Positions 6,872 to 14,874 of a DNA stretch of 25,458 nucleotides are shown one piece after another. The stretch comes from Bacteroidaceae bacterium (GTDB lineage: Bacteria; Bacteroidota; Bacteroidia; Bacteroidales; Bacteroidaceae). The position numbers were made by a program, and so were the translations under genes. Every line of letters begins with the position of its first letter. Position 1 is the first letter of the stretch. The notes under the pieces were generated by a model that did not search any database, was not told where the DNA came from, and saw nothing but the letters and a program-made list of their open reading frames with translations. The stretch lies in NCBI GenBank assembly GCA_024695315.1, contig JAILIJ010000186.1, forward strand, positions 1-25,458. Direction: 5' to 3'.

Positions 6872-9800
6872 TTATTTAACAAGAATTTTCTTTCCATCCT
6901 TAATATAGGTTCCGGACTTGACAGGCTTATCAATTTTGACTCCCTGAAGAGTGTAATAGCCGTCATCCTCACCACACGTTTCATTTACATCAGTTATTGA
7001 TGTTGGAAGTGTTGGATTGAGGTTCCATCCCAGGATATATTCATCGGCAGGAGTGAACGAAGATGTGGCTGCTATTCTGAGGAAGCCATTCCTACCCTTC
7101 ACATTCACACCGTCAGCCTTATAGAATCCGAGTCCCTTATCACCATTCTTGAACTCATAGTAATAAGCACTTTCGTCACATGAGATAATTGAATCACAAT
7201 AAGCACCACGAATATAAGTTGTATTTACACTTGACGTAGAACTTGCTGTTGGTCGGAACGAAACTTCTGCATTCTGTGAATTGTAAATTATACCACAATT
7301 AGCTGGGATATACTTACCACTAATCTTCGTAAGTCTCAAAGTGTCGGTATTTGCATCTCGGCCTGTTACTGACCATGCTGTTATTCCTACAGGAAGAGCT
7401 ACTGGATAGGTAGTAAAGAAGCAATCCCAATACTTACCGAGTTTTGTTCCAGCGTTGTCAATATCTGAATTTGCGTCTACCTGAACAAGAGTGCGCTTAT
7501 AAGTCTTCTCTACGATAGGGTCGAAACTCAAATGTGGTGGCTGATTGTAACAACAGTTTTGGTTCACCACCTGACTACGATAATTCAGGTCTTCCATCAA
7601 GTGTGGAAGTGTGTAATCTGTGACATAACTTGTAGCATTTATAACAAGACTATAGCTGCTACCAGATGATTGCCAGTTGATAATTTCCTCACGCCAGTCA
7701 CCAAGGAAGTCACCGAGAACACAAGGATTATACTTTGTTGAATTGTTAAGGTTTCCAATAGTATAATTACCTCCATTTACCTTCATACGTGAGAAAGACT
7801 TGGATGACGTTACCCAATACTCGAGTACAGACTTATCGTAATAGTCGTCAGCAAGATCGCCATTCCAGTAGATGCGGTTATTGAATGAACCACCTCCTCC
7901 GTGACTGATGCTTGTACTTACAGCATTACCGTCAATATCGAAGATAGAACTTCCAGCTGCACTATATTGGAAATATGCACTTGTGGCCTCTGGGTCGAAA
8001 TGGCCAATAAATCCACGTCCAGTATCTGAATCGGCAGTCTTATGAAGAAGAAGTTCGCCTGTCTTAGCGTCACGTAAGTCATAGCCATAAGGCTTCTCCT
8101 CATGAACCATGAATACTTCCATTCCTTCACGCTCTGTATCGAAATTGCCGAGGTGGAGAGCATCGCCATGACCAAGACCTGTACGATAGAGCAATGAGCC
8201 GTCATGATCAAGGGCACCGGAACCGTAGACTATCTCCTGCTTTCCGTCACCATCGCAATCGCCAACAGAAATCCAGTGAGCGCCTTCACCCCAGAGTCCC
8301 TTTCCTGATGTGGTGTTCTTTGAAAGCCAACGCAACTTCAACTCTACACCGTCCCAATCGTATGCTCCGACAAAGGCTCCCTTATAATATCCACGAGCAA
8401 AGATAGCACTTGGATTGGCATCCTCACCATCTAAGTATGCAAGTGCTGCAAGATAACGCTCTGAACGGTTCATATTGCTATCACCCCAAATACTTGTGCT
8501 TACGTCGCCATAGGCTGTGTGATAATTTATAGTAGAGAGCTCTGCACCTGTCATTCCGTCGAACACGGTGATATATTCAGAACCATGGTCCTGCTTTCCT
8601 CTCGAACAAAGAAGGTTTTCTGTTGGTGAATCATCGCCAAGAAGGACATAATTGCCCTCGCCGTCAACTGTACCAGGAGCAGTCTTCACCATGAACTCGC
8701 CATAGCCGTCACCATCAAGGTCCCAAGCTATGAATTGTATGGTGTGTGCACTTGCAAAGAAGTTTGGTCCCATATCAATACGCCAAAGCTGAGTGCCGTC
8801 CATCTTATAGCAATCGAAGAACACATTAGAAGTAGTACCGCTACTTGCTGCGTCCTTTTCATTTGAAGGTGACCACTTCAGAATAACTTCATATTCGCCA
8901 TCACCGTCCATATCACAGAAACTTGCGTCGTTTGGAGTATATGTAGCGCCGTTACGTGTATCTATAGGAGCAGAACCAAGCGGAATTGTCTTTGTCTGAT
9001 TTGCCCATGTCTTACCGCTCACCATTTCATCAATAAGCTTGCCTTCGCCATCATACACTTCAAGACGATAATAAGATGCTGTACTTCCGCTCTTATCATT
9101 AAAGTTTGTCTTGCCCGTGATGAAATCGCCATTATTGACAGCTGTGGTTTGTGAGGTAGAATTTCCTCTAAAGAGTTTATACTTCACGTTATTGTCATCT
9201 GACTTGAAAGCACGCCAACTGACGAGATTGCCAGAACCAGCAGAGGCGCCTGAAAGACTCAACGCCATAAGTCCACGATTCAATGGTTTTGCTTCTGGCT
9301 TTGGCTGACGATTGGTAACTTTGAACAGAACTTCAAAATAGAACTTCTGTACACCATCCTTATAGATTTTAACTACAGCAACATGACCAGAATACTGAAC
9401 TTCACTTGTATAGCCATCTGCCACAGTAACGTTGAAATCTGATGGGTCGCCAAACAACTTATTAGGATATGTGGCAATACCTCCGTTCTTCAAGTCCTTA
9501 ACCAAAGAATAAAGTGAGAGTTTAGAATCCTCTTCACCAAACTTTTCAGTTCCAACACATGAGAAGTCGTTGACAAATGATTCTGTAGTATAGATTTTCT
9601 CATCAACAGAACCCTTGATTTCAACATTTCTTATACCTATAGCCTTTGGATTTTCATTATCCGTACCATTTAGGTTATAAATATATAGTTGAACATAGAA
9701 TACTCGAGATGTAGAAGTTGTGATAACGTCGCCTATAGTATATTCATAATGAGAATAGCCTGTAGAGTTTGTAGACGAAATCTTATTACGAAGTGGAGAT

Positions 9801-10246
9801 AGACCAGTTGCAACGGTCACGTCACTTGAACTTCCAAGTCTATAATACACATCCATTGAACCGCCATCTGTTCCTACCTTTGCGGCATCGAAAGAAATGG
9901 ATGTAGGCTTGAACGTATGACCACTCTGTACTGTAACCGCAAAACTTACGCAATGGCCAGTAGTCTTTCCACTAACACGAGTGGTTGGGGCAAACGTAGT
10001 GAAATATGGAGTGTAAGTCACAGTTGAGTATCCGGCATCGGCATTTGAGCCTGTCATGGTAGCTGTAGCACCAATATTTGCACCCTTAATGAAGGTAGAT
10101 GACAAAACGCTGGTATTGGTTTCATCACCAGTAATAGTTGTTTCCGATAAGTTGTCCTTATCCGATAATTCCCACTTCACACTCACCTCTTGAGCATTTA
10201 GATGTAATGAGAATACGGATAAAGCAATAAGTAAAAGTCTTTTCAT
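6872..10246 (-). CDS. Secreted rhamnogalacturonan lyase, family PL11, multidomain
   Basis: This protein should cleave the rhamnose-galacturonate backbone of rhamnogalacturonan I by beta-elimination, outside the cytoplasm. It has 1124 residues. A signal peptide covers 1-19 (cut after LNAQ). An N-terminal beta-rich module at about 20-310 is not part of the catalytic fold. The PL11 beta-propeller runs from about 321 (PLNRGLMALSLSG) to about 925 and carries calcium-type DxDGDG motifs at 445-450, 509-514 and 663-668. A linker follows, and the C-terminal module ends YYTLQGVKIDKPVKSGTYIK and GKKILVK. This tail resembles the sorting/anchoring domain of Bacteroidota secreted proteins. PL11 enzymes are usually near 600 residues, so both ends are extensions. 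It lies 60 bp downstream of the SGNH hydrolase gene and 2 nt before the PHP gene. Endo or exo mode cannot be read from the sequence. Confidence 0.93.
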   Translation of the reverse strand: MKRLLLIALSVFSLHLNAQEVSVKWELSDKDNLSETTITGDETNTSVLSSTFIKGANIGATATMTGSNADAGYSTVTYTPYFTTFAPTTRVSGKTTGHCVSFAVTVQSGHTFKPTSISFDAAKVGTDGGSMDVYYRLGSSSDVTVATGLSPLRNKISSTNSTGYSHYEYTIGDVITTSTSRVFYVQLYIYNLNGTDNENPKAIGIRNVEIKGSVDEKIYTTESFVNDFSCVGTEKFGEEDSKLSLYSLVKDLKNGGIATYPNKLFGDPSDFNVTVADGYTSEVQYSGHVAVVKIYKDGVQKFYFEVLFKVTNRQPKPEAKPLNRGLMALSLSGASAGSGNLVSWRAFKSDDNNVKYKLFRGNSTSQTTAVNNGDFITGKTNFNDKSGSTASYYRLEVYDGEGKLIDEMVSGKTWANQTKTIPLGSAPIDTRNGATYTPNDASFCDMDGDGEYEVILKWSPSNEKDAASSGTTSNVFFDCYKMDGTQLWRIDMGPNFFASAHTIQFIAWDLDGDGYGEFMVKTAPGTVDGEGNYVLLGDDSPTENLLCSRGKQDHGSEYITVFDGMTGAELSTINYHTAYGDVSTSIWGDSNMNRSERYLAALAYLDGEDANPSAIFARGYYKGAFVGAYDWDGVELKLRWLSKNTTSGKGLWGEGAHWISVGDCDGDGKQEIVYGSGALDHDGSLLYRTGLGHGDALHLGNFDTEREGMEVFMVHEEKPYGYDLRDAKTGELLLHKTADSDTGRGFIGHFDPEATSAYFQYSAAGSSIFDIDGNAVSTSISHGGGGSFNNRIYWNGDLADDYYDKSVLEYWVTSSKSFSRMKVNGGNYTIGNLNNSTKYNPCVLGDFLGDWREEIINWQSSGSSYSLVINATSYVTDYTLPHLMEDLNYRSQVVNQNCCYNQPPHLSFDPIVEKTYKRTLVQVDANSDIDNAGTKLGKYWDCFFTTYPVALPVGITAWSVTGRDANTDTLRLTKISGKYIPANCGIIYNSQNAEVSFRPTASSTSSVNTTYIRGAYCDSIISCDESAYYYEFKNGDKGLGFYKADGVNVKGRNGFLRIAATSSFTPADEYILGWNLNPTLPTSITDVNETCGEDDGYYTLQGVKIDKPVKSGTYIKDGKKILVK

Positions 10247-10306
10247 ATTAAAGTAAGATTGTTAATTGATATTGTTTTTTCGATGGTAGTTTGGCTTTGG
10301 ATGATG

Positions 10307-10972
10307 CTACTTCTTCAGCATTTTCTTTTCAAACCAAGCCTTTGCCACAGGTAAGAAAAGGTCGTGTCCCTGGGCATTCAAATGAGCCGTATCTTTTGGC
10401 CCTTGGAAATATGTCTTTCTAAATTCATCATCACGAACCTTGATGACGCATTTCTTTTCGTAATTATAAAGTACTGGTATGCCGTGAGACTTACATATTT
10501 TCTTTATAGTCTTGCATACTGACTTAAAGCCTGGACGGTCAACATACCATGGTGTGACATAGCCTATCTTAGCATTAGGACAGAGCTTCTCGATGCCCGT
10601 AAGCAAACATTCCAAGGAGTCGGCAAACATCTTCAAGGAATCGGCACTATTCTTCACCTTGTCGGCATCATTATGGCCAGCTATAATAAGGACATAATCA
10701 GCAGATGGATCCATAGCCGTGTAACGTACCCACATGGCAGGACCGAAATTGTACTTACCATCGTGTGTGCGGTCGAAGGCTACGCATGAACCGTTGCGGC
10801 CATAATTATTATATGTGAAACCGTAATCCTTAGCAAGCTTATAATGCCAAGCTTCTTCCTTTGGACGTCTATGGTTTGCTACATAAGAATCGCCAATGAC
10901 ATTTATTGTCTGAGCAAATGCAGAGGCAATAAATGTGCCAAGGAGGAAAAATGATAATAGAATTCGTCTCAT
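10307..10972 (-). CDS. Secreted SGNH/GDSL-type hydrolase
   Basis: This is a probable esterase acting outside the inner membrane, for example on acetyl groups of pectin, though the substrate is unknown. I use the ATG at 10972 because it begins a proper signal peptide (MRRILLSFFLLGTFIASAFA, cut before Q21). The longer reading frame to 11026 would overlap ribE and bury that signal. The protein is 221 residues. SGNH blocks are visible: block I VIGDSY with nucleophile S29, block II NYGRNGS, block III IIAGHND, and block V DTAHLNAQGHD supplying the Asp and His. The start lies one base after the ribE stop, so the two are probably translationally coupled. PL11 lies downstream, which supports a role in pectin deacetylation, but the sequence is not close enough to name a CE family. 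Confidence 0.85.
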   Translation of the reverse strand: MRRILLSFFLLGTFIASAFAQTINVIGDSYVANHRRPKEEAWHYKLAKDYGFTYNNYGRNGSCVAFDRTHDGKYNFGPAMWVRYTAMDPSADYVLIIAGHNDADKVKNSADSLKMFADSLECLLTGIEKLCPNAKIGYVTPWYVDRPGFKSVCKTIKKICKSHGIPVLYNYEKKCVIKVRDDEFRKTYFQGPKDTAHLNAQGHDLFLPVAKAWFEKKMLKK

Positions 10973-10973
10973 A

Positions 10974-11576
10974 TTATTCAAAATGTTGGATTCGAGCAAT
11001 ATATTTTCCGATGATATCAAACTCAATATTCACCTTTGTGCCAACCTGAATTTGATGGAAATTAGTATGCTCATAAGTGTAAGGAATAATGTTTACCTGA
11101 AAAGAATCATCTGTGGAATTACAAACTGTGAGACTTACACCATTTACGGTCACACTACCCTTGTCTACTGTCATATATCCCTTCTTAGCCATCTCCTTGT
11201 CAAAGGCATATTTAAAAGTAAAGGTAAATGACCCCTGCTGATCCTCAACAGCCACACACTCCGCAGTTTGGTCAACGTGTCCCTGAACGATATGGCCATC
11301 AAGTCGACCATTCATCATCATAGAACGCTCTACATTGACCTTATCCCCAACCTTTAGAAGACCAAGATTACTTTTCATCAGCGTCTCCTTCATGGCTGTA
11401 ACAACATAATTTCCATTCTCTATCTTAACCACAGTGAGACATACTCCATTATGAGCAACGCTCTGATCTATCTTGAGTTCATTGACAAAGGAACAAGTGA
11501 GAGTAAAGTGCATATTCTCCTGCTCCTTCTCAACTGCTACTACGGTAGCAAATTCTTCTACAATTCCACTAAACAT
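10974..11576 (-). CDS. ribE: Riboflavin synthase, alpha subunit
   Basis: This enzyme dismutates two 6,7-dimethyl-8-ribityllumazine molecules to riboflavin and the pyrimidinedione. The 200-residue length is standard. Two lumazine-binding beta-barrel repeats are visible. The first starts MFSGIVEE and contains VAHNGVCLTVV; the second contains NGRLDGHIVQGHVD and VTVNGVSLTV. It is the first gene of a minus-strand cluster leading into an SGNH hydrolase and PL11 lyase, an odd partnership for a housekeeping gene. No FMN riboswitch was recognised in the short upstream region. A -7 box lies at 11611-11618. The alternative symbol ribC is used in some genomes. Confidence 0.96.
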   Translation of the reverse strand: MFSGIVEEFATVVAVEKEQENMHFTLTCSFVNELKIDQSVAHNGVCLTVVKIENGNYVVTAMKETLMKSNLGLLKVGDKVNVERSMMMNGRLDGHIVQGHVDQTAECVAVEDQQGSFTFTFKYAFDKEMAKKGYMTVDKGSVTVNGVSLTVCNSTDDSFQVNIIPYTYEHTNFHQIQVGTKVNIEFDIIGKYIARIQHFE

Positions 11577-11610
11577 CGTTATAATGATTTAAAATATATT
11601 AATTTGACGG

Positions 11611-11618
11611 CAAATATA
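11611..11618 (-). promoter_or_regulatory. Promoter -7 box for ribE cluster
   Basis: On the minus strand this reads TATATTTG, matching TAnnTTTG, with a TTG about 20 nt upstream that can act as the -33 element. It is 35 bp from the ribE ATG. It lies back to back with the plus-strand -7 box at 11642-11649, so the two divergent promoters overlap. Confidence 0.6.
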
Positions 11619-11641
11619 CCCTTTTTCAATCAAATTTTCAA

Positions 11642-11649
11642 TACCTTTG
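11642..11649 (+). promoter_or_regulatory. Promoter -7 box for the small lipoprotein gene
   Basis: This reads TACCTTTG, an exact TAnnTTTG match, 42 bp before the lipoprotein ATG. Its upstream half shares DNA with the divergent ribE promoter. Confidence 0.6.
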
Positions 11650-11691
11650 CACAAAAACCAAACGATTAACAAGAAAACTATTTTATCTTAA

Positions 11692-12114
11692 ATGAAAAAG
11701 AAGTCTATTTTCTTAGCTGTATTGACAACTATACTAACATGTGCTTTTTCTTCATGTGATGAGGAAAACGCTACCTACACAGCACCGACATTTTCAGGAG
11801 TAGAAGTGGAACCAAACCCTTGTTATGAAGGGGATTCAATTACATTAACTTTCACTTATTCTAACAGGGGAAGCAACTGGTACTATTTCAAACAAAATAT
11901 TTGCGTGGACGGTTCATCGGTATTTAACGCAACCAAAAGTAGCTCTTACTACTTAGCCGACCCACCTACAGCAACATTTATTGCACCAGAAGCCGGCACA
12001 CATACGGTTTCCATTTCCGGAACTTTAGCACCTACTGCAGGAGCTACTCTTTATGAAACATTTAACGAATATACAACTTCATTCGAAGTCAGCGCAAAGA
12101 CTTCTGAAGAATAA
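11692..12114 (+). CDS. Small surface lipoprotein, unknown function
   Basis: The 140-residue protein has a type II signal peptide and a lipobox ending FSSC, so C22 would be the lipidated residue. The mature protein begins CDEEN. This acidic start resembles the export signal that sends Bacteroidota lipoproteins to the outer cell surface. The rest is predicted to be mostly beta strand (TFSGVEVEPNPCYEGDSITL, then TATFIAPEAGTHTVSISGT), in the style of a single Ig-like or carbohydrate-binding sandwich. I do not recognise a named family. It has its own promoter, is followed by a strong terminator, and lies 97 bp before the GH51 gene. A role in glycan binding is possible but not shown. Confidence 0.8.
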   Translation: MKKKSIFLAVLTTILTCAFSSCDEENATYTAPTFSGVEVEPNPCYEGDSITLTFTYSNRGSNWYYFKQNICVDGSSVFNATKSSSYYLADPPTATFIAPEAGTHTVSISGTLAPTAGATLYETFNEYTTSFEVSAKTSEE

Positions 12115-12123
12115 TATACATTA

Positions 12124-12171
12124 TATTCTCTCGCGAGGGCAAATTATTTCCGTCACGAGAGAATACTTTTT
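12124..12171 (+). terminator. Terminator after the lipoprotein gene
   Basis: Perfect 10-bp arms TATTCTCTCG (12124-12133) and CGAGAGAATA (12156-12165) are separated by 22 nt and followed by CTTTTT. The hairpin lies just after the lipoprotein stop and before GH51, so the two plus-strand genes may be largely separate transcripts or joined only by read-through. Confidence 0.75.
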
Positions 12172-12211
12172 ACAAGGATTATTATTTACCATTTATTAAT
12201 ACTTTTATCAA

Positions 12212-14680
12212 ATGAAAAAACTAATCACAGCAGTCCTACTAATGGCATCGGCATCGGCCTGGGCTAACCATCCCGATTCTGTATTCCTAAAGGCTTACAA
12301 TCCTAGGCCTTCTGAGGGATTACAGGTAGCGTATTCCGTGGACAAGAAAACATGGACGGCTATAGGCAACCGAAACTTGTTTAAGAGCGATTACGGACCA
12401 TGGGGATCTGAAAAGAAAATGCACTTCCCTGTCATTCGATATGACGGGAAAACGTTCTTCGCGGAATTTATTCCTAATCCAAATCACCCACAAATCGCAA
12501 CTACACAGTCTACGGATCTCTTCTTATGGAAACCGCAGGACTACCCTACACTTACACAGACTGACTTCAACAAGAAGAAGGATGAACTGGTAAAGGAGTC
12601 TAAAGAGAATATTATAAAGGTGCCTTATAAACTTGTGGAAGAACTAATCTACAAGGTTCAGGCTGCTGAACTTCGCGGACAACAGGAAGGTGAAAGACTT
12701 CACTCAAAGGCGCTCGAGAACTTCAAAAATGAAATCACCACAAAGGTATCAATCGACCTGAATGATAGAAAGGCTATTTCATCTGAACTCATGGGTATTT
12801 TCTTTGAAGATATAAACTATGCTGCCGACGGCGGATTATATGCGGAACTCATACAGAACAGAGACTTCGAATATCGTGCGGATGACCATAGAGGATGGAA
12901 TGCTAAAACTGCTTGGAGACTGGAGGGCGAAGGAACAGAATGGACTATTGCCAACAACGCTCCTATACATAAGAACAATCCTAATTATTCGGTTCTCAAA
13001 ACTTCAGCAAAGGGCGCAAAACTCATAAATGAAGGATGGGACGGCATTGCTCTAAAGGCTAAAGAAAAGTATAATCTTTCTATTTTCACCAAGGGAGTTG
13101 GTACTATCAAAGTAAGCCTGGTGAGCGACGGCAAAACTCTTGCGTCTACAACTTTTAAGGGCACTAAAGAGTGGAAGCGCCAGAAGGCTGTACTTACTGC
13201 ATCTGCTTCTGCTAATAAAGCACAGCTGGTAATTGAGCCACAGGGTACGGGATTATTGAATCTCGATTTCATTTCTCTTTTCCCACAGAAGACATTCAAG
13301 AACCGCGCCAATGGCATGAGAGCAGACCTTGCACAATGTCTTGCTGACCTAAAGCCACAGTTCGTACGTTTCCCTGGCGGATGCGCTTCTCATGGACAAG
13401 GTATTGATAATATTTACCATTGGCAAGCTACGGTTGGCGAACTTTGGGAACGTCAAGCCGATATGAATATCTGGAACTACCACCAGAGCCGCGGAATAGG
13501 ATTCTATGAGTATTTCCAGTTCTGCGAGGATATAGGTGCAGAGCCTCTGCCTGTACTTGCAGCTGGTGTGCCTTGCCAAAATTCATGGCGTGGAGGTAAT
13601 GGACAGCAGGGAGGACTTCCTTTCGAAAAGGATCTTAAAGGTAAGCCTTCTCCATATACTTACAACGGCAAACCTCTCACCATGGAGTCTTATCTTCAGG
13701 AACTCATCGACCTTATCGAATGGGCTAACGGAGATCCTAAGACAAGCAAACTCGCTCAGATGCGTGCTAAGGCTGGACATCCGAAGCCTTTCAATCTCAA
13801 ATACCTCGGCATAGGTAATGAGGACCTTATTAGCGACACCTTCACCGAGCGCTACCTCTTCCTCATAAATGGGGTTAAGAAAGTTCATCCAGAAATAACA
13901 GTTATCGGTACCGTTGGTCCTTTCTGGGAAGGCTCGGACTATGAATACGGATGGCAGTTAGCTAAGGAGAATAAGATAGAAATCGTCGATGAACACTACT
14001 ATAATCCAGTAGGATGGTATCTCAACCACCAGGATTTCTACGATAAGTATGACCGCAATGGCACTAAGGTTTACCTCGGAGAATGGGCAAGTAAGGGAAA
14101 CAGAATGGAAAACGCTCTTGCTGAAGCCATTCACCTCACAAATGTAGAGCGAAATGCTGACGTTGTGGTGATGTCAAGCTATGCCCCACTCCTCGCAAAA
14201 GAGGGACACACGCAATGGAATCCAGATCTCATATATTTCAATAACACAGATATTAAGCCAACACCAAACTACTACGTACAGGCTCTTTACGGACAAAATG
14301 CCGGCGATGAATATGTATACTCTAACGTAACTGTTACTCCAAACATGAAGGATGTCAGAAACGGCTGGGAAATACAGAGAGACGCTGACAAGAGAGTAAA
14401 ATCTTCTGTCGTAATTGACAAGGAAAGCGGAGACCTAATCATAAAACTCGTAAACGCAATTCCGAACAACAACAAGTTTACTATTGAACTTGGCTCACTT
14501 GAGGGATATAGTAAAAACGCACAAGCCTCTATTATATTCGGTGACGCAAATGACAGAGAGATTAAATTTCCAGAGGTATCAAAAATCACAGTTGACGATA
14601 CCTTCACTTATGAAATGCCTAAATACTCTTTCTCCGTCATCAGAATACATAAGGATTCGTCAAAGAAAAATAAACGATAA
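12212..14680 (+). CDS. Secreted alpha-L-arabinofuranosidase, family GH51
   Basis: This protein should release terminal arabinofuranose from arabinan or arabinoxylan side chains, using a retaining mechanism. It has 822 residues. The signal peptide covers 1-18. A ~165-residue N-terminal segment (about 20-185) is not part of the GH51 fold: its first half looks like a small beta domain and its second half is Lys/Glu-rich and helical. The GH51 region begins at ISSELMGIFFEDINYAADGG. A CBM4-like sandwich lies about 225-355. Then come RFPGGCASHGQG, the acid/base E537 in LGIGNEDL and the nucleophile E624 in YLGEWAS, and a C-terminal beta domain. Both catalytic glutamates are present. Together with PL11 and the SGNH esterase it points to rhamnogalacturonan-I/arabinan use. 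No strong promoter was seen in the short gap after the preceding terminator. Confidence 0.93.
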   Translation: MKKLITAVLLMASASAWANHPDSVFLKAYNPRPSEGLQVAYSVDKKTWTAIGNRNLFKSDYGPWGSEKKMHFPVIRYDGKTFFAEFIPNPNHPQIATTQSTDLFLWKPQDYPTLTQTDFNKKKDELVKESKENIIKVPYKLVEELIYKVQAAELRGQQEGERLHSKALENFKNEITTKVSIDLNDRKAISSELMGIFFEDINYAADGGLYAELIQNRDFEYRADDHRGWNAKTAWRLEGEGTEWTIANNAPIHKNNPNYSVLKTSAKGAKLINEGWDGIALKAKEKYNLSIFTKGVGTIKVSLVSDGKTLASTTFKGTKEWKRQKAVLTASASANKAQLVIEPQGTGLLNLDFISLFPQKTFKNRANGMRADLAQCLADLKPQFVRFPGGCASHGQGIDNIYHWQATVGELWERQADMNIWNYHQSRGIGFYEYFQFCEDIGAEPLPVLAAGVPCQNSWRGGNGQQGGLPFEKDLKGKPSPYTYNGKPLTMESYLQELIDLIEWANGDPKTSKLAQMRAKAGHPKPFNLKYLGIGNEDLISDTFTERYLFLINGVKKVHPEITVIGTVGPFWEGSDYEYGWQLAKENKIEIVDEHYYNPVGWYLNHQDFYDKYDRNGTKVYLGEWASKGNRMENALAEAIHLTNVERNADVVVMSSYAPLLAKEGHTQWNPDLIYFNNTDIKPTPNYYVQALYGQNAGDEYVYSNVTVTPNMKDVRNGWEIQRDADKRVKSSVVIDKESGDLIIKLVNAIPNNNKFTIELGSLEGYSKNAQASIIFGDANDREIKFPEVSKITVDDTFTYEMPKYSFSVIRIHKDSSKKNKR

Positions 14681-14765
14681 AATCTGTTGATGGTTTTAAT
14701 CTAAACAAACGCTTTACACATTAACGAGTGCAAAATTCTTTATATAAGGTGCACAATATTGTTCT

Positions 14766-14832
14766 ATTTATCTGCATGTTTGGCTATTATCAGCTTAAAG
14801 ATAATACATCCGCATGCAGATAAATATTTTTT
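14766..14832 (+). terminator. Long symmetric hairpin with T-run after GH51
   Basis: Outer arms ATTTATCTGCATG (14766-14778) and CATGCAGATAAAT (14813-14825) pair perfectly over 13 bp. Then comes a symmetric 7/7-nt internal loop, an inner stem ATTATC/GATAAT (14786-14791 and 14800-14805) and an 8-nt loop. A TATTTTTTT tract follows. It can act as the GH51 terminator, but it also lies directly upstream of the pfkB -7 box, so a dual role as an operator or RNA element is possible. Confidence 0.7.
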
Positions 14833-14835
14833 TGC

Positions 14836-14843
14836 TACCTTTG
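14836..14843 (+). promoter_or_regulatory. Promoter -7 box for the PfkB-family kinase
   Basis: This reads TACCTTTG, an exact TAnnTTTG match. Transcription would begin a few bases after 14843, which places the first in-frame ATG (14845) at or upstream of the start of transcription. That argues for the downstream ATG at 14875. Confidence 0.6.
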
Positions 14844-14874
14844 CATGAACAAAAATCAGGAAAGAAGAATAAAT

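Noticed and set aside
6872..14680. A full SusC/SusD polysaccharide utilisation locus
   Set aside because: Pectin-active genes are present, but no TonB-dependent SusC-like transporter, SusD-like lipoprotein or hybrid two-component regulator is found in the window.
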